Assembly (NCBI GenBank): GCA_034770075.1
Contig: CM068377.1
Span: forward strand, 69,046,358 to 69,110,357
From: Aralia elata
Lineage: Eukaryota > Streptophyta > Magnoliopsida > Apiales > Araliaceae
Direction: 5' to 3'
DNA: 64,000 nucleotides
Made by a program: the position numbers and the translations under genes
Shown here: positions 10,563 to 21,898 of the stretch, piece after piece
Numbering within the stretch: position 1 is the first letter of the stretch
How the letters are laid out: each line of letters opens with the position of its first letter
The notes under the pieces: generated by a model
The model's input: the letters and a program-made list of their open reading frames with translations, nothing else
Told to the model about the DNA's origin: nothing
The model's database searches: none

Positions 10563-13441
10563 TGTAATACCCTGAATATTTATGAGGCTTATAAATGCAA
10601 TCGTATATGGTTAGAGGTTAATTTAGTGACCTAAAACTAGGTATCGAGAAGTTTAAAATCTTAAACCCCAACGAGATTTAAATTTTGTATCATATGTGCT
10701 TAAATAAATATCCAAATGATATTTCGAAGCAGGTGTTTTGTGATTATATCGTGTAAACGATAAATTTGATCAAATAAAATTTTTTCGCCAAGCAGATGTG
10801 TCGTGCTTACACGGACAAAATGATTTGTCGTGCTTCCGGCGAATTCACCAAGAAGCGTCCTGACAAATTATTTTTAGTAAGCTGCTGTGTCGTGCTTCGA
10901 AATAACAAAGTGATTTGTCGTGCTTATGCCTTGTCGTGCTTACGCTTTGTCGTGCTTACGCTTTGTCGTGCTTACGCTTTGTCGTGCTTATGCTTTGTCG
11001 TGCTTACGCCTGGCACACGCCGGCTTACGCCTGGCACACGCTAGGTACTAAATTGTAATCAATCTAGGTACTAAAGTGTAATTAACCACCTTTTCTTAGC
11101 TTAAAGTCTAATTAACCTATGTACCAAAGTGTAATAAGCCGAAAAAGCCCCCTAACGTGCAATTAGCGAAACTTGGTTTTTCTGTAAATAGCAAGCTCAG
11201 TTCATTCATTCCTTACTATTTTTCAAGAGCAGTTCAAGAGCAAAAACACTCAATGTTTATATTCTGAGAGATATTGTGAGATAAAAATTACTTTCTAAGT
11301 ATCGAAGCGTTGCGCGATTGGAAGTAAAGCTAGCAACTACAAGAGGTATTACTCTAGTGGTTATTATTTTCATTCTTCTTTTTATATTTAGTAAAAATAT
11401 AATTTTATAAGCAGTTATAATGCCCAAATTATTTTAAGTATATAGTACAAAAGTCCTATTTACAAGAAGTTATAATGTCCGATTTTCTTCAAGTATTTAG
11501 TAAGAATATTCATTTTATAAGCAGTTATAATGCTGAAATTATTTCAAATATAATAGCCGAATATTCATTTTATAAGCAATTATAATGCTCAATTTATTTT
11601 AAATATAGTTAATGAATATTCATTTTATATGCAGTTATAATCTTGAAATTATTTCATGTATATTAGAAGGAGTCTTATTTATAAGCGGTTATAATACCCG
11701 GAATAAAACTTAAAAGATTTAATCGTTAAAATGCTTAAATAGCCTAGCATAATCCAAGGAAAGGAAAAGCTTGGAGGATAAAAGTTCTAAAGCTTACACT
11801 TCAGAAGATTGAGCGGGGAATGAAAAATTAGCGTTAACATATTATCCATATTCAGGCAAGTGTCCTAACCTTACTCAAGTTATATTTACGCAAGTCTTCT
11901 AACCTTGTTATATTATGCAAGTATTATACATCTTGCTATCAATTATTGTGAAGTTATTGCTTCTTGTTCAGCATAACTTAAAAATGAATCATTGTTCATA
12001 TATTAAAGCGGAAATTTATTGTGTCAAACCAAATTATTTTGGTACGACATCTTATAATGAGTAAAATGAGACACCGTAGATGGAAGGTGATCTCGAAAGC
12101 TTATGATAAGGTAGTGTGACGTTAATGGAATAAAATTGACATAAATGGTTCATTACCTACCAGATATCCAAACTCAAATGGTTCTAAGTCCTTGAAAACT
12201 GATAGAACTAAATGAAATATATGGTTCCGGTACAGAACCCTCAGTTATATACATCAACTGACATCTTTCGAATCAAACACATTGTGTTTATATATTCAAA
12301 TGAACTTGCTGAGCATTTGTAGCCCATTCTTGCGCATATCTTATTTGCAGCTTTAAATGATAATCCCAGCACCTCTAGTACAGATAAAGGAAAAGGACAT
12401 GTTTATTAGTTTTATTTCTGTTTTGAATAATCTAAGTCTTCTATAAGGCTTTGTTGTAATAACTTAGTACTGAGAACGATGTAATCGAACCAAATGATAT
12501 GTAATATATTATGATCCTTTATTTCATCGAATGCGTTATACTCTGATCTTTATTTTGTTTAGCATAGCTGTACTAAGTTAAATACAGTATCTATACGAAC
12601 TATACATCTGAATCAGGGTATTTAAATGATGTTGAAAGTCCTATAAGCTCTGAGGTTATACTTAATGAGCGCCGGTAAGGTGCCATCTTTACCAGAATGC
12701 GCCCCTCAGTTCTATGGACAATCTTATCATTAATACTGTGAATGTCAGATAGATAGGGAATATAAATATAAAAGAGGTATTCATTAGTTGTGAATCTATA
12801 CATCCAAGTGAGGGTATCCAAACACAGACAACGTTCTGGCCGGAACTAGTACCTGTTGTGGGATACTGTGAACCTTGGATAGATAGAAGTTATATATTAT
12901 GGAATATCTAATAGGTGGTTAACTAGTTAAGCTTGAACAACAGATTTCTTACAAAGGTATAAAGATTTAAGTTGAAGATGTAGAAGTCATTTAGACTATA
13001 CTAGATTAATATTATTGGCAATGTCTAGAAAGTTCTGACGAGGAAAGGGGTTAGGTCATTTAATTGCGCGCTGTTTTAACGGAAAGCCACCTCTTTCCTG
13101 GGAACTGCCTGGTTGCTAATACTGCAAGTCTCAGATAGATAAATGGAGATTTGTTTTTAAGTCTTTTAGGACTTATTTGTAATAAGAATAAGTTATATGG
13201 GAATGTTATACTAATGAACAAATGATATTTTATAATATTATCACTTTTCCGCACTTTACTCTGATTATTAGAAGTTAAGATTTCTATATATGATTCAAAT
13301 CAATTGTATTATGAGTTTTTATAGAAACTTATCGTGTACATTACCTTTAAGTTAATGAATGTTTTGAATAAGGATGTACAAGTCAGCACGAAGTCCGACC
13401 TGGCTAAAAGAAGTAAGCAGGTGGATTTTCGGGGCGTGACA
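10563..13441 (+). repeat. Solo Tekay-type LTR with TSD GATAT (2879 bp)
   Basis: It begins TGTAATACCCTG, ends GGGGCGTGACA and is flanked by GATAT at 10558-10562 and 13442-13446. It is the same family and orientation as the LTR it sits in. No PBS or PPT follows, so the interior was lost by recombination between the element's two LTRs. Confidence 0.92.
10915..11010 (+). repeat. Six tandem copies of a 16-bp unit
   Basis: The unit TTGTCGTGCTTACGCT is repeated head to tail at 16-bp steps (10915, 10931, 10947, 10963, 10979, 10995) with one or two changes per copy. A degenerate TGGCACACGC repeat follows to about 11041. The outer LTR has a different repeat at the matching place. Confidence 0.9.
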
Positions 13442-13631
13442 GATATTTTCATTGAGGAGCTTAGAAGATAGGTTCAATTGCAAGCTGCATTGTCGAGCTT
13501 GGAAGATATTTTCATTGAGGAGCTTAGAAGCATATTCTAAGAATTTGCTAGGTACTAAAGTGTAATTAACCTAGGTACCAAAGTGTAATAAGCCAAGCCC
13601 CTAACATTCAATTAGCGAAACTTAGTTTTTC

Positions 13632-13639
13632 TATAAATA
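13632..13639 (+). promoter_or_regulatory. Probable TATA box of the Tekay-type LTR
   Basis: TATAAATA lies upstream of a conserved block (GCTCAGTTCATTCATTCCTTAC). In the solo LTR the matching site at about 11184 reads TGTAAATA, which would be weaker. Confidence 0.5.
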
Positions 13640-14814
13640 GCACGCTCAGTTCATTCATTCCTTACTGCTTTTCAAGAGCAGTTCAAGAGCAAAAACAGTC
13701 TATATTTATATTCTGAGAGATATTGTGAGATAAAAATTAGTTTCTAAGCATCGAAGCGCGGCGCGATTGGAAGTAAAGCTAGCAACTACACGAGGTATTA
13801 CTCTAGTGGTTATTATTTTCATTCTTCTTTATACATTTATTAAAAATATACTTTTATAAGCAGTTATAATGCCCAAATTATTTTAAGTATATAGTACAAA
13901 AGTCCTATTTACAAGCAGTTATAATGTCCAAATTATTTTAAGTATATAGTACAAAAGTCCTATTTACAAGCAGTTATAATGTCCGATTTATTTCTCTTAT
14001 ATATTAGAAAATATACTTTTATAAACAGTTACTATGTCTGATTTTCTTCAAGTATTTAGTAAGAATATTCATTTTATAAGCAGTTATAATGCTGAAATTA
14101 TTTCAAATATAATAGCCGAATATTCATTTTATAAGCAATTATAATTCTCAATTTATTTTAAATATAGTTGATGAATATTCATTTTATATGCAGTTAGAAT
14201 GTTCAAATTATTTCATGTATATTAGAAGGAGTCTTATGTATAAGCGGTTACAATACCCGGAATAAAACTTAAAAGATTTAATCGTTAAAATGCTTAATTA
14301 GCCTAGCATAATCCTAGGAAAGGAAAAGTTTGGAGGATAAAAGTTCTAAAGCTTACACTTCAGAAGATTGAGCGGGGAATGAAAAATTAGCGTTAACATA
14401 TTATTCATATTCAAGCAAGTCTACTTAATTGTTGAAATGCACTCCGTGCAATAACGTGTCTTATTTATGAGGTTTATTGTTATGCAAGTATTGTTTCTTT
14501 TGCACCGCGTGCATTAACATGCTTGTTATCTTTTATGTGCAACGTGATAGTGATTGCTAAATTTTAATTGAAAACCATGTTAGTATCTGAGTTGAACAAC
14601 TCTCTTGTATGGGTAAGAGTTTAAGATGTGTTAGGAAAACCGATCTAACTCATTGAGGTAACATTTGTCGCAGTGTAGAGGTATCGTAGAAGCGATATAC
14701 ACTGTTGATACAATTGTAGCAGTGGTGATGAGACGGGGAACTAATTCATTAGTTCGTGGGTGGGGAAACACTCAGTTCACTATATTGATAATCGTTGAGA
14801 TCTTGTATCAGCTT

Positions 14815-14820
<6 letters not shown>

Positions 14821-14859
<39 letters not shown>
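14821..14859. repeat. (TA)n microsatellite in the LTR
   Basis: A 39-bp alternating TA run within the 5' LTR, followed about 25 bp later by a shorter ATATATATAT run. Confidence 0.95.
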
Positions 14860-14861
<2 letters not shown>

Positions 14862-15469
14862 TGAAAAGGTGATTCTCTTCTCATATATATATATATCTGT
14901 TAGACTTGTTGGGCATTCTTATGCTCATTCTTGCAATTATCCTAAACAAATTATAGCTAAGGAGGAATTACCAGACGATTCTGGCGGTATAAAGAAAGTT
15001 GAAGATGTAGAAGTCATTTAAACTATGCTAGATTAACATTATTGGCAATGTTTAGAAAGTTCTGACGAGAAAAGGGGTTAGGTCATTTAATTGCACGCCG
15101 TTTTAACGGAAAGCCCCCTCTTTCCTGGGAACTGCCTGGTTGCTAATACTGCAAGTCTCAGATAGATAAATGGAGATTTGTTTTTAAGTTTTTTAGGACT
15201 TATTTGTAATAAGAACAAGTTATCTGGGAATGTTGTAACAATGAACAGATGATATTTTATAATATTATCACTTTTCCGCATTATACTCTGATTATTAGAA
15301 GTTAAGATTTCTATATACGATTCAAATCAATTATATTACGAGTTTTTATAGAAACTTATCGTGTACTTTACCTTTAAGTTAATGAATGTTTTGAATAAGG
15401 TTATACAAGTCAGCCCGAAGTCCGACCCGGCTAAAAAAAAGCTAGCAGGTGGATTTCAGGGGTGTGACA

Positions 15470-15730
15470 TTTTGGTATCAGAGCATTAGGTTATAGCTCT
15501 TGGGTAAGAGTACCTTAGGATATAGCCTGCGTAAAATTTTGGGGATAGAAAAAAACTCGTAAAAATAAAGTTAAAAAATGCTTACACTGGAATTTTGAGG
15601 ACGAAATTCTTATAAGGAGGAGAGAATGTAATATCCCAAATATTTATAGAACTTATAAATATGATATTGAATGACTAAAGGTAGCTGTAAAGTTAATTTC
15701 GAGGACGAAATTCTTTAAAGTAGGGGTGAA
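15470..15730 (+). other. Residual interior: PBS and duplicated polypurine tract
   Basis: TGGTATCAGAGCA (from 15473) matches the 3' end of initiator tRNA-Met and marks the PBS. Only about 260 bp remain before the next LTR start. Two PPT-like junctions occur: one ending at 15625 before TGTAATATCCC and one ending at 15730 before TGTAATACCC. Each is preceded by GAGGACGAAATTCTT. There is no coding sequence. Confidence 0.82.
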
Positions 15731-15805
15731 TGTAATACCCTGAATATTTATGAGGCTTATAAATACGATCGTATATGGTTAGAGGTTAATTTAGTGACCT
15801 AAAAC
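15731..15805 (+). repeat. Stub of the 3' LTR
   Basis: These 75 bp repeat the start of the 5' LTR (9944 onward) almost exactly and stop at GTGACCTAAAAC, where copia leader sequence takes over without a TSD. This looks like a deletion or recombination junction. Confidence 0.88.
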
Positions 15806-15886
15806 AAAATCAATCCAATCGCATACCCATACATATATGGAATCATAATAATCGATAATTAGCACAAGGTTAGACTCTGATACCAC
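15806..15886 (-). other. Copia PBS and start of leader
   Basis: Read on the minus strand, TGGTATCAGAGTCTAACC directly follows the LTR end. It matches initiator tRNA-Met at its first 12 bases. The following 60 bp match the leader of the plus-strand copia at 36939-36985. Confidence 0.85.
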
Positions 15887-17691
15887 TGTTAGGTTTGTAT
15901 ATAGCGCGAACATGCAATCAAATTATATAAATGGTGCGGAAGCGCAATAAAACGGATTTTAAAATTTTTCATACAAACCATCACCATGATCATCCTTGTG
16001 ATCAATTATCAATTAAACGAAAGAGATAGAGATATGAAATTATACCCTCGTGAATCAGAGCTTTCTCAGGTACAAGTTCACCTCCAATTCCTTCGCTTTC
16101 TCCTTGAATTCTACCGATTAAATTCCTTCCTTTGATCAACGTTAGCCACCGAAGTGTTTGGCCTCTAGAGGTGATCCACCAAGGAATAATAGTTGTTCAA
16201 GAAGATGGGTGTTGGCAAAACCTAGTTTCTATCTCTATAGAAATTGCATGTACTCTCTCTCTCCAATTCTTATGGAAGAGTGTAACTGTCTAACCCTAAA
16301 TCATGATAAGACTCCTCTTATTTATAGATATAGGGAACCCTCCTAAACTATTTAGGATTAGGGTTTTTATTTTAATTAAACTCCTTTAATTAATTAAACT
16401 CCTAATCCAATTAGGAATTTATGAGAGTACTTTTATTAATTAATTCCGAAACCCTTTTAGGAATTAAATAATAATAATAATAGTAATAATTATAATAAGA
16501 CTCCTCTTATTAATTTATATTTAATATTTTCAAAATATTAAATAATAAATATTAAGCTATTTAATTTATTCTATCTCCATAGATTAAATTAAATACACTT
16601 AACTTATTATTACAATTATGCCATTTACTTCTTAAACAAATATTTTCCTTTTGCACTGTGACCATTTAGGTTCTCCATATTAAACCGGTTGTGAATAAAT
16701 CAATTAGAACAATTCTAATCTTATTTAAATAAATAAATTAAACTATTTAATTTATTTAAATAAATAATATTTATTCTACAATAAGGGTAAGCCCCCTTAG
16801 CGATCAACGACTTTCCAAATAATATAGATTTCAACATTAATCACAAAATAACCTTTCAGTGAATAGTTACCGTACAATTTAATCCTTCTACCATACAATG
16901 TCCCAATTAAATATAAGACATGGAATTACTGTCAAGTCTTATTTTATTTAATTAAATGTATTTCGATTCTCAAATGCACAACTCTGATTAATGCAAATTA
17001 GAAACTCCTTTCTAATTTCATTCTGCTTTGGCCAAAGACTTCTGAGTCGTCATTTATCAAATCACATAGGACATTCTCTCCTTTTACTAGAAGTGGTAGA
17101 TTCTTTGTTGACCATTCACCTATCTCTACGTGCAACTTATTATACCCAATCATACCCTTTGATATACCCTAAAGGTCTCAAGGGACATGTCAAAGTATAA
17201 CTCATCACACACAAGATACTATGATGATCTCAAGTCCAAGGATCACTTGTACTACTATCACAAGAGAAATTCCTATTGACAGGCGAGTAAAACTCCATTA
17301 GGTATTTCTTAGCGAGCCACGTTCAGTGAACTTATTCTCTAATAAGCACCTACATACTTGCTTTAGTGTCTCCACACAAATGATTATGAGATCAATCATC
17401 CTCTTCATAAGAGCAAGCAACGTATGTACTAATCTATCCGGATTCACTAATCCCATTTTTAGTAATCCATTGATTAGGAACGATTTTAGTTTGTGAGCTA
17501 TCTTGAATTTAGATCTCATTAGCATGATCCCCATCATGATTCTAAAAGCATTGCTCAAAACTATGGGTTTATCACATTTAATATAACAGCACCATGTAGA
17601 TAATGTAAAATGCCTTTAATAACCGAATAAGATTACAAAGTATATGCTACATCATATCAAATATGATTGGCTTATGTGCATACTACTTTCA
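15887..17691 (-). repeat. Copia LTR (1805 bp)
   Basis: On the minus strand it starts TGAAAGTAGTATGC and ends CCTAACA. It matches the LTRs at 33284, 34927 and 59668 along its length, including the TATAAATA box (about 16318-16325) and the block before the right end. It adjoins the PBS on its low-coordinate side. Confidence 0.9.
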
Positions 17692-19918
17692 ACATGATAG
17701 TAACTCATGTGATCTCTCTTTCATTGGAGATAATTTTAGAGAGATACACTCCATGGCTTATCATCATGAGACCTCTCTTGCAGTTTGCCATGCTAAACTG
17801 TTGTTCGATTTATATAACGACAATTTACGCGCAAGTATACGCGGTCAACAAGTAATAAAAAGTAAGTAATGTATCGATCCCACGAGGAATTATTACTAGT
17901 CTTTTCCAAGTATTAACCTTTTACCATCTCAATCTTATTTAAACAAATGATAATTATTTTTATTGTTTTGCAATAACGAAGATAACAAATAATCAAAGAA
18001 CTATGGAAAGCTTTAAGATAATAAAATCTAATATTAATATGTCTAAGATCACAATTTCCTCTAACACTTCATTTAAATGTCCTAACTCTCTCTTTTCAAC
18101 TAGTTAAATCACAAGGATTGTTATCCGAGAAATCACAAGTATATACAAGCCTCTCTCGATGGTCAAATACGTATTTCCTAATGCCGTGTATAGATATATC
18201 TCTATTTTATACACTAGCAAGAATCCAATATCAAGAATAATTAACAAGACACGTGTCACCAAATCTCATTAGTCACCCTATCAATTACCAACTTTCGCAA
18301 TAGAAATCATTAAGCAAGGATTCTCAAATGGATAGATGTGGCATTTAGATATATATCTATCCTAAATACAATCAAATTATCTATTCATGAAGGTAATAAA
18401 TAAAACACGCGTCACTTAATTTCATAAATTACCAATAGGAATATCTAATTTTCACATGATATCATAACAAGGTCTTAACACTATAATCCATTTCTCAAGT
18501 TCATATAGGTTCCCAAGGTAATTACTAGCTAGGTAATTAATATATAAAGCACAAATTATGATATCTAATCACAAATAATTAACCAACATCAAAGAGAGAG
18601 CATCCAATTCAAACTATGTATTGGGTTCCATTGAAATCTTAGAAAATTAGTTCTAGTTCATGGTAACTACAAATAACATCATATTCAATTCATACATCAT
18701 GTTGGACTACAAAATAGAAGAGAAAACTAGAGATAAAACCACTTTTGTAGATTTTCATATGATGTTTGATGGGTTGATGATGAACACTAGCTTCTCCTCC
18801 TTGATTTTGCAATCTTTGATGTTTTTGCTCTTTGGCTTTCTTAATGTAGCTTGATTTTAGCACTTTGGCCCTATAATTGGATGTATTTGGTAGCTTCCTC
18901 TCTCTAGATTTGATGTTAAATGGTGTTAGAATGCGTTAGAATATCTATTTCAGTTGCCCCTAGGTGTTATAAGAGTTGGGTGTATGAAACCCTAGCTTAG
19001 CCATCAAATTTTGGCCAAAAATCGCGAAAATCCGAACTAGATCAAGGGGGTTACCACCCTAGCGGTGGAATAGTGCTGGAAATTACCGCCCCGACGGTGG
19101 AATAGTGTACCCCGAATCAGTTTCGACGTCTGTTGAAAACATGGCCATAACTTCTTCATCCGAACTCAAATTAAGGTGATTAAAGAGGCTATGGAAAGCT
19201 AAGAAGTAGCTCTACAACTTTCATAACTGGAGCTCGCCGAAATAATGGCCGGAGCAAGGCTCAAATTGAGTCCAAAGCAACTGCTGTGTAAAATTCATGC
19301 AAAATCCAATGGTAAAATGACCATAACGCTCTCATACGAACTGCAAATTGGATGATTCTGGAAAGCTAAGGCAAAGATCTACAACTTTCGTTCTTTGAGT
19401 TTTGAGAGATTCAGATTGGATGGTGGGTCAAATTGAGAAACAAGTAGCTCAGATGTCAAATCCAAGCCAAAAACGCATTGATCCAAGGGGCCTTTATTTC
19501 AATTCCTACAACACAAAGTAAAAACACATAAAAGCATACAAAAATCTATAAAAGTAATATAAAACGACATTACACAACAATAAGATGAAAACACATAAAA
19601 CCAAATGAAATGACTTAGGATTTATAAATTATCAAGCTCAAAAGTACCTAATTTGTGTGTATAAAACACACTCATCATAAACGCATTTAGCATCGAATGA
19701 ATATACTTCCATTGGGTCAAGCCAAACATCCTTTTAAATCTATATATAGATTTATATCCCCAATATATAGGATACTCCTCCCAAGTTATTCATGGAGGAA
19801 TGTTTAGACAATTTTATCTTTACTAATTGTAGTATTGGTGTGTCATTCCTTATCGGTAGTATATCAACATATAATACTATGAATGTCACAGTGCTCCCAC
19901 TGACCCTTTTGTACACAC
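17692..19918 (-). pseudogene. Copia RT/RNase H fragment, split by a solo LTR
   Basis: 17692-17798 and 19678-19918 are the reverse complement of about 58760-59100, the RT end and start of RNase H of the plus-strand copia (for example the segment encoding the SKRGLMKMSHG block). When the solo LTR at 17799-19677 and one TAAAC are removed, the two halves join seamlessly. Multiple stops show it is dead. On the low side it runs straight into an LTR without PPT, indicating a deletion. Confidence 0.85.
17799..19677 (-). repeat. Solo Athila-type LTR with TSD TAAAC (1879 bp)
   Basis: It starts TGTTGTTCG and ends ACTCATCA, and TAAAC flanks it at 17794-17798 and 19678-19682. Both termini, and the early block CAAGTATAC...TCCCACGAGGAA, match the Athila 3' LTR at 24400-25802, so it is a longer relative in the same orientation. 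No interior remains. It contains an ACCGCCCCGACGGT-type motif near 19085. Confidence 0.92.
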
Positions 19919-19921
19919 TAG

Positions 19922-21592
19922 TAAAAGAGATAGAGATAGAGATAGAGAATTATACTCTCGTGAATTAAAGCTTCCTCGGGTACAAGTTCACCTCCAATTC
20001 CTTCGCTTTCTCCTTGAATTCCACCGACTAAATTCCTTCGCTTGATCAACGTTAGCCACCCAAGTGTTTGGCCTCTAGAGGTGATCCACCAAGGAAGAAT
20101 AGTTGTTCAAGAAGATGGGTGTTGGCAAAACCCTAGTTTCTATCTCTATATAAATTGCAAGTACTCTCCACAATCTAATGCAAGAGTGTGTAACCCATCT
20201 ATGATAAGACTTCTCTTATTTATAGATGTAGGAAAACCCTTCCCTAAACTATTTAGGATTAGGGTTTCTATTATAATTAAACTCCTTTAATTATTTATGC
20301 TCCTAATCCAATTAGGAATCCATGAGAGAGTACTTCTATTAATTAATTCTCAATCCCTATTATGAGTTAAATAATAGTAATAGTAATAATAATAATAAGA
20401 CTCTTCTTATTAATTTATATTTAATATTTCCAAAATATTAAAAAATAAATATTAAGCTATTTAATTTATTCTATCTCCATAGACTAAATTAAATACACTT
20501 AACTTATTATTACAATTATGCCATTTACTTCTTAAATAAATATTTTTTCTTTTGCGGTGTGACCCTTTAGGTTCTCCATATTAAACCGGTTGTGAATAAA
20601 TCAATTAGAACAATTCTAATTATATTTAAAAAAATAAATTAAACTATTTAATTCATTTAAATAAATAATATTTATTCTACAATAAGGGTAAGCCCCCTTA
20701 GCGTTCAACGACTTTCTAGATAATATAGATTTCAACATTAATCACAAAAGAACATTTCAGTGAATAGTTACCCTACAATTCAATCCTTCTACCATACAAT
20801 GTCCCAATTAAATATATGACATGGAATTTCTGTCAAGTCTTATTTTATTTAATTATATGTATTTCGATTCTCAAATGCACAACTCTAAATAATACAAATT
20901 AGAAATTCCTTTCTAATTTCATTCTGCCTTAGCCAAGGACTACTAAGTTATCATTTATCGAATCACATAGGACATTCACATCTTTTACTAGACGGGGTAG
21001 ATTCTCTATTGATCATTCACCTATCTCTATGTACAACTTATTATACTCAATCATATCCTTTGATATACCCTAAAGGTCTTAAGGGACATGTTAAAGTATA
21101 ACTCATCATACACAAGATACTACGATAATCTCAAGTCCAAGGATCACTTGTACTACTATCACTAGAGGAATTCCTATTGACAAGTGAGTAAAACTCCATT
21201 AGGTATTCCTTAGCAAGCCACGTTCAGTGAACTTATTCTCTAATAAGCACCTACATACTTGCTTTAGTGTCTCCACACAAATGATTATAAGATCAATCAA
21301 CCTCTTCTTAAGAGCAAGTAATGTATGTACTAATATATCCGGATTCACTAATCCCTTTTTTAGTAATCCAACGATTAGAAACGATTTTAGTTTGTGAGTT
21401 ATCTAGAATTTAGATCTCATTAGCATGACCACCATCATGATTCTAGAAGCATTGCTCAAAACTATGGGTTTATCATATTTAATATAACAACACAATGTAG
21501 ATAAAGTAAAATGCCTTTAATAACCGAATAAGATTACAAAGTATATGCTACATCATATCAAATATGATTGGCTTGCATACATACTACTTTCA
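19922..21592 (-). repeat. Copia LTR, inner end missing
   Basis: It matches the LTR at 15887-17691 from about base 16020 onward and ends ATACTACTTTCA at 21592. The roughly 135 bp that would adjoin the PBS are missing and replaced by pol sequence. Confidence 0.88.
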
Positions 21593-21898
21593 TGAATTTC
21601 TTGTTAAAATCATAGGGGCAAACCTAAAGGAACATCAGAGAGCTGATGGCCGGGGCCACCGGGGGATAGCTCCGGTATGAGAATAAGTACAGGCTGTTAT
21701 CAAGGTTAACAATGGAGGCTTAATGTTTTAGTGCTCAAAGTGACGTTACCTGCAGAATAAGGTATAACTTTGTATTTATAATGATCACACCACCTTAAAT
21801 GCCCTGTCCCCGAATGAGAATAAGATTCGTCATTATGGTGGATACCATAATGGGATAGAAGTGAATTTTGCTTGAAAAAAGGAAGTCGGTCATTATTC
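21593..21898. other. Unassigned 306-bp segment
   Basis: This stretch lies between the copia LTR end and the next LTR start. It has no PBS, PPT or recognisable domain. It is more GC-balanced than its neighbours (a GGCCGGGGCCACCGGGGG patch near 21650). It could be old host flank or part of an unrecognised repeat. Confidence 0.5.

Larger units (their letters stand above)
9944..15469 (+). repeat. 5' LTR of the plus-strand Tekay-type element, interrupted
   Basis: It starts TGTAATACCCTG and ends GGGGTGTGACA. Removing the solo LTR at 10563-13441 and one TSD copy leaves about 2.64 kb. A TATAAATA box lies at 13632-13639. Copies of short tandem repeats flank the insertion point. The sequence just after the LTR is the PBS, which fixes the right edge. 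Confidence 0.85.
9944..15805 (+). mobile_element. Plus-strand Tekay-type element with almost no interior
   Basis: The layout is LTR (9944-15469, interrupted by a solo LTR), 261 bp of interior with a tRNA-Met PBS, then the first 75 bp of a second LTR (15731-15805) beginning with the same TGTAATACCCTG. The interior keeps the PBS and the PPT region but no coding DNA, so gag-pol was lost. The right LTR is cut at 15805, where copia leader sequence begins. Confidence 0.82.
15806..21592 (-). mobile_element. Rearranged Ty1/copia element
   Basis: Minus-strand order is truncated LTR (21592-19922), a piece of RT/RNase H (19918-17692, split by a solo LTR), a full LTR (17691-15887), then PBS and 80 bp of leader (15886-15806). 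This is an LTR-pol-LTR-PBS arrangement rather than a normal element. Unequal recombination plus internal deletions of a tandem pair would explain it. It is the same copia family as the element at 33284-61474. Confidence 0.8.

Noticed and set aside
10796..11044. 82-residue frame rich in LCRAYALSC repeats
   Set aside because: It is a translation of the 16-bp tandem repeat in a solo LTR; no codon or domain evidence.
14665..15021. 118-residue frame across the TA repeat
   Set aside because: It runs through a microsatellite inside an LTR; the IYIYIY run is an artefact.
15473..15485. TGGTATCAGAGC and similar sequences as tRNA genes
   Set aside because: They are primer-binding sites next to LTR ends; no tRNA fold follows.
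17692..17869. Small plus-strand frames (62-68 residues) near 17663-17869
   Set aside because: They cross from copia remnants into a solo LTR; by-products of the junction.
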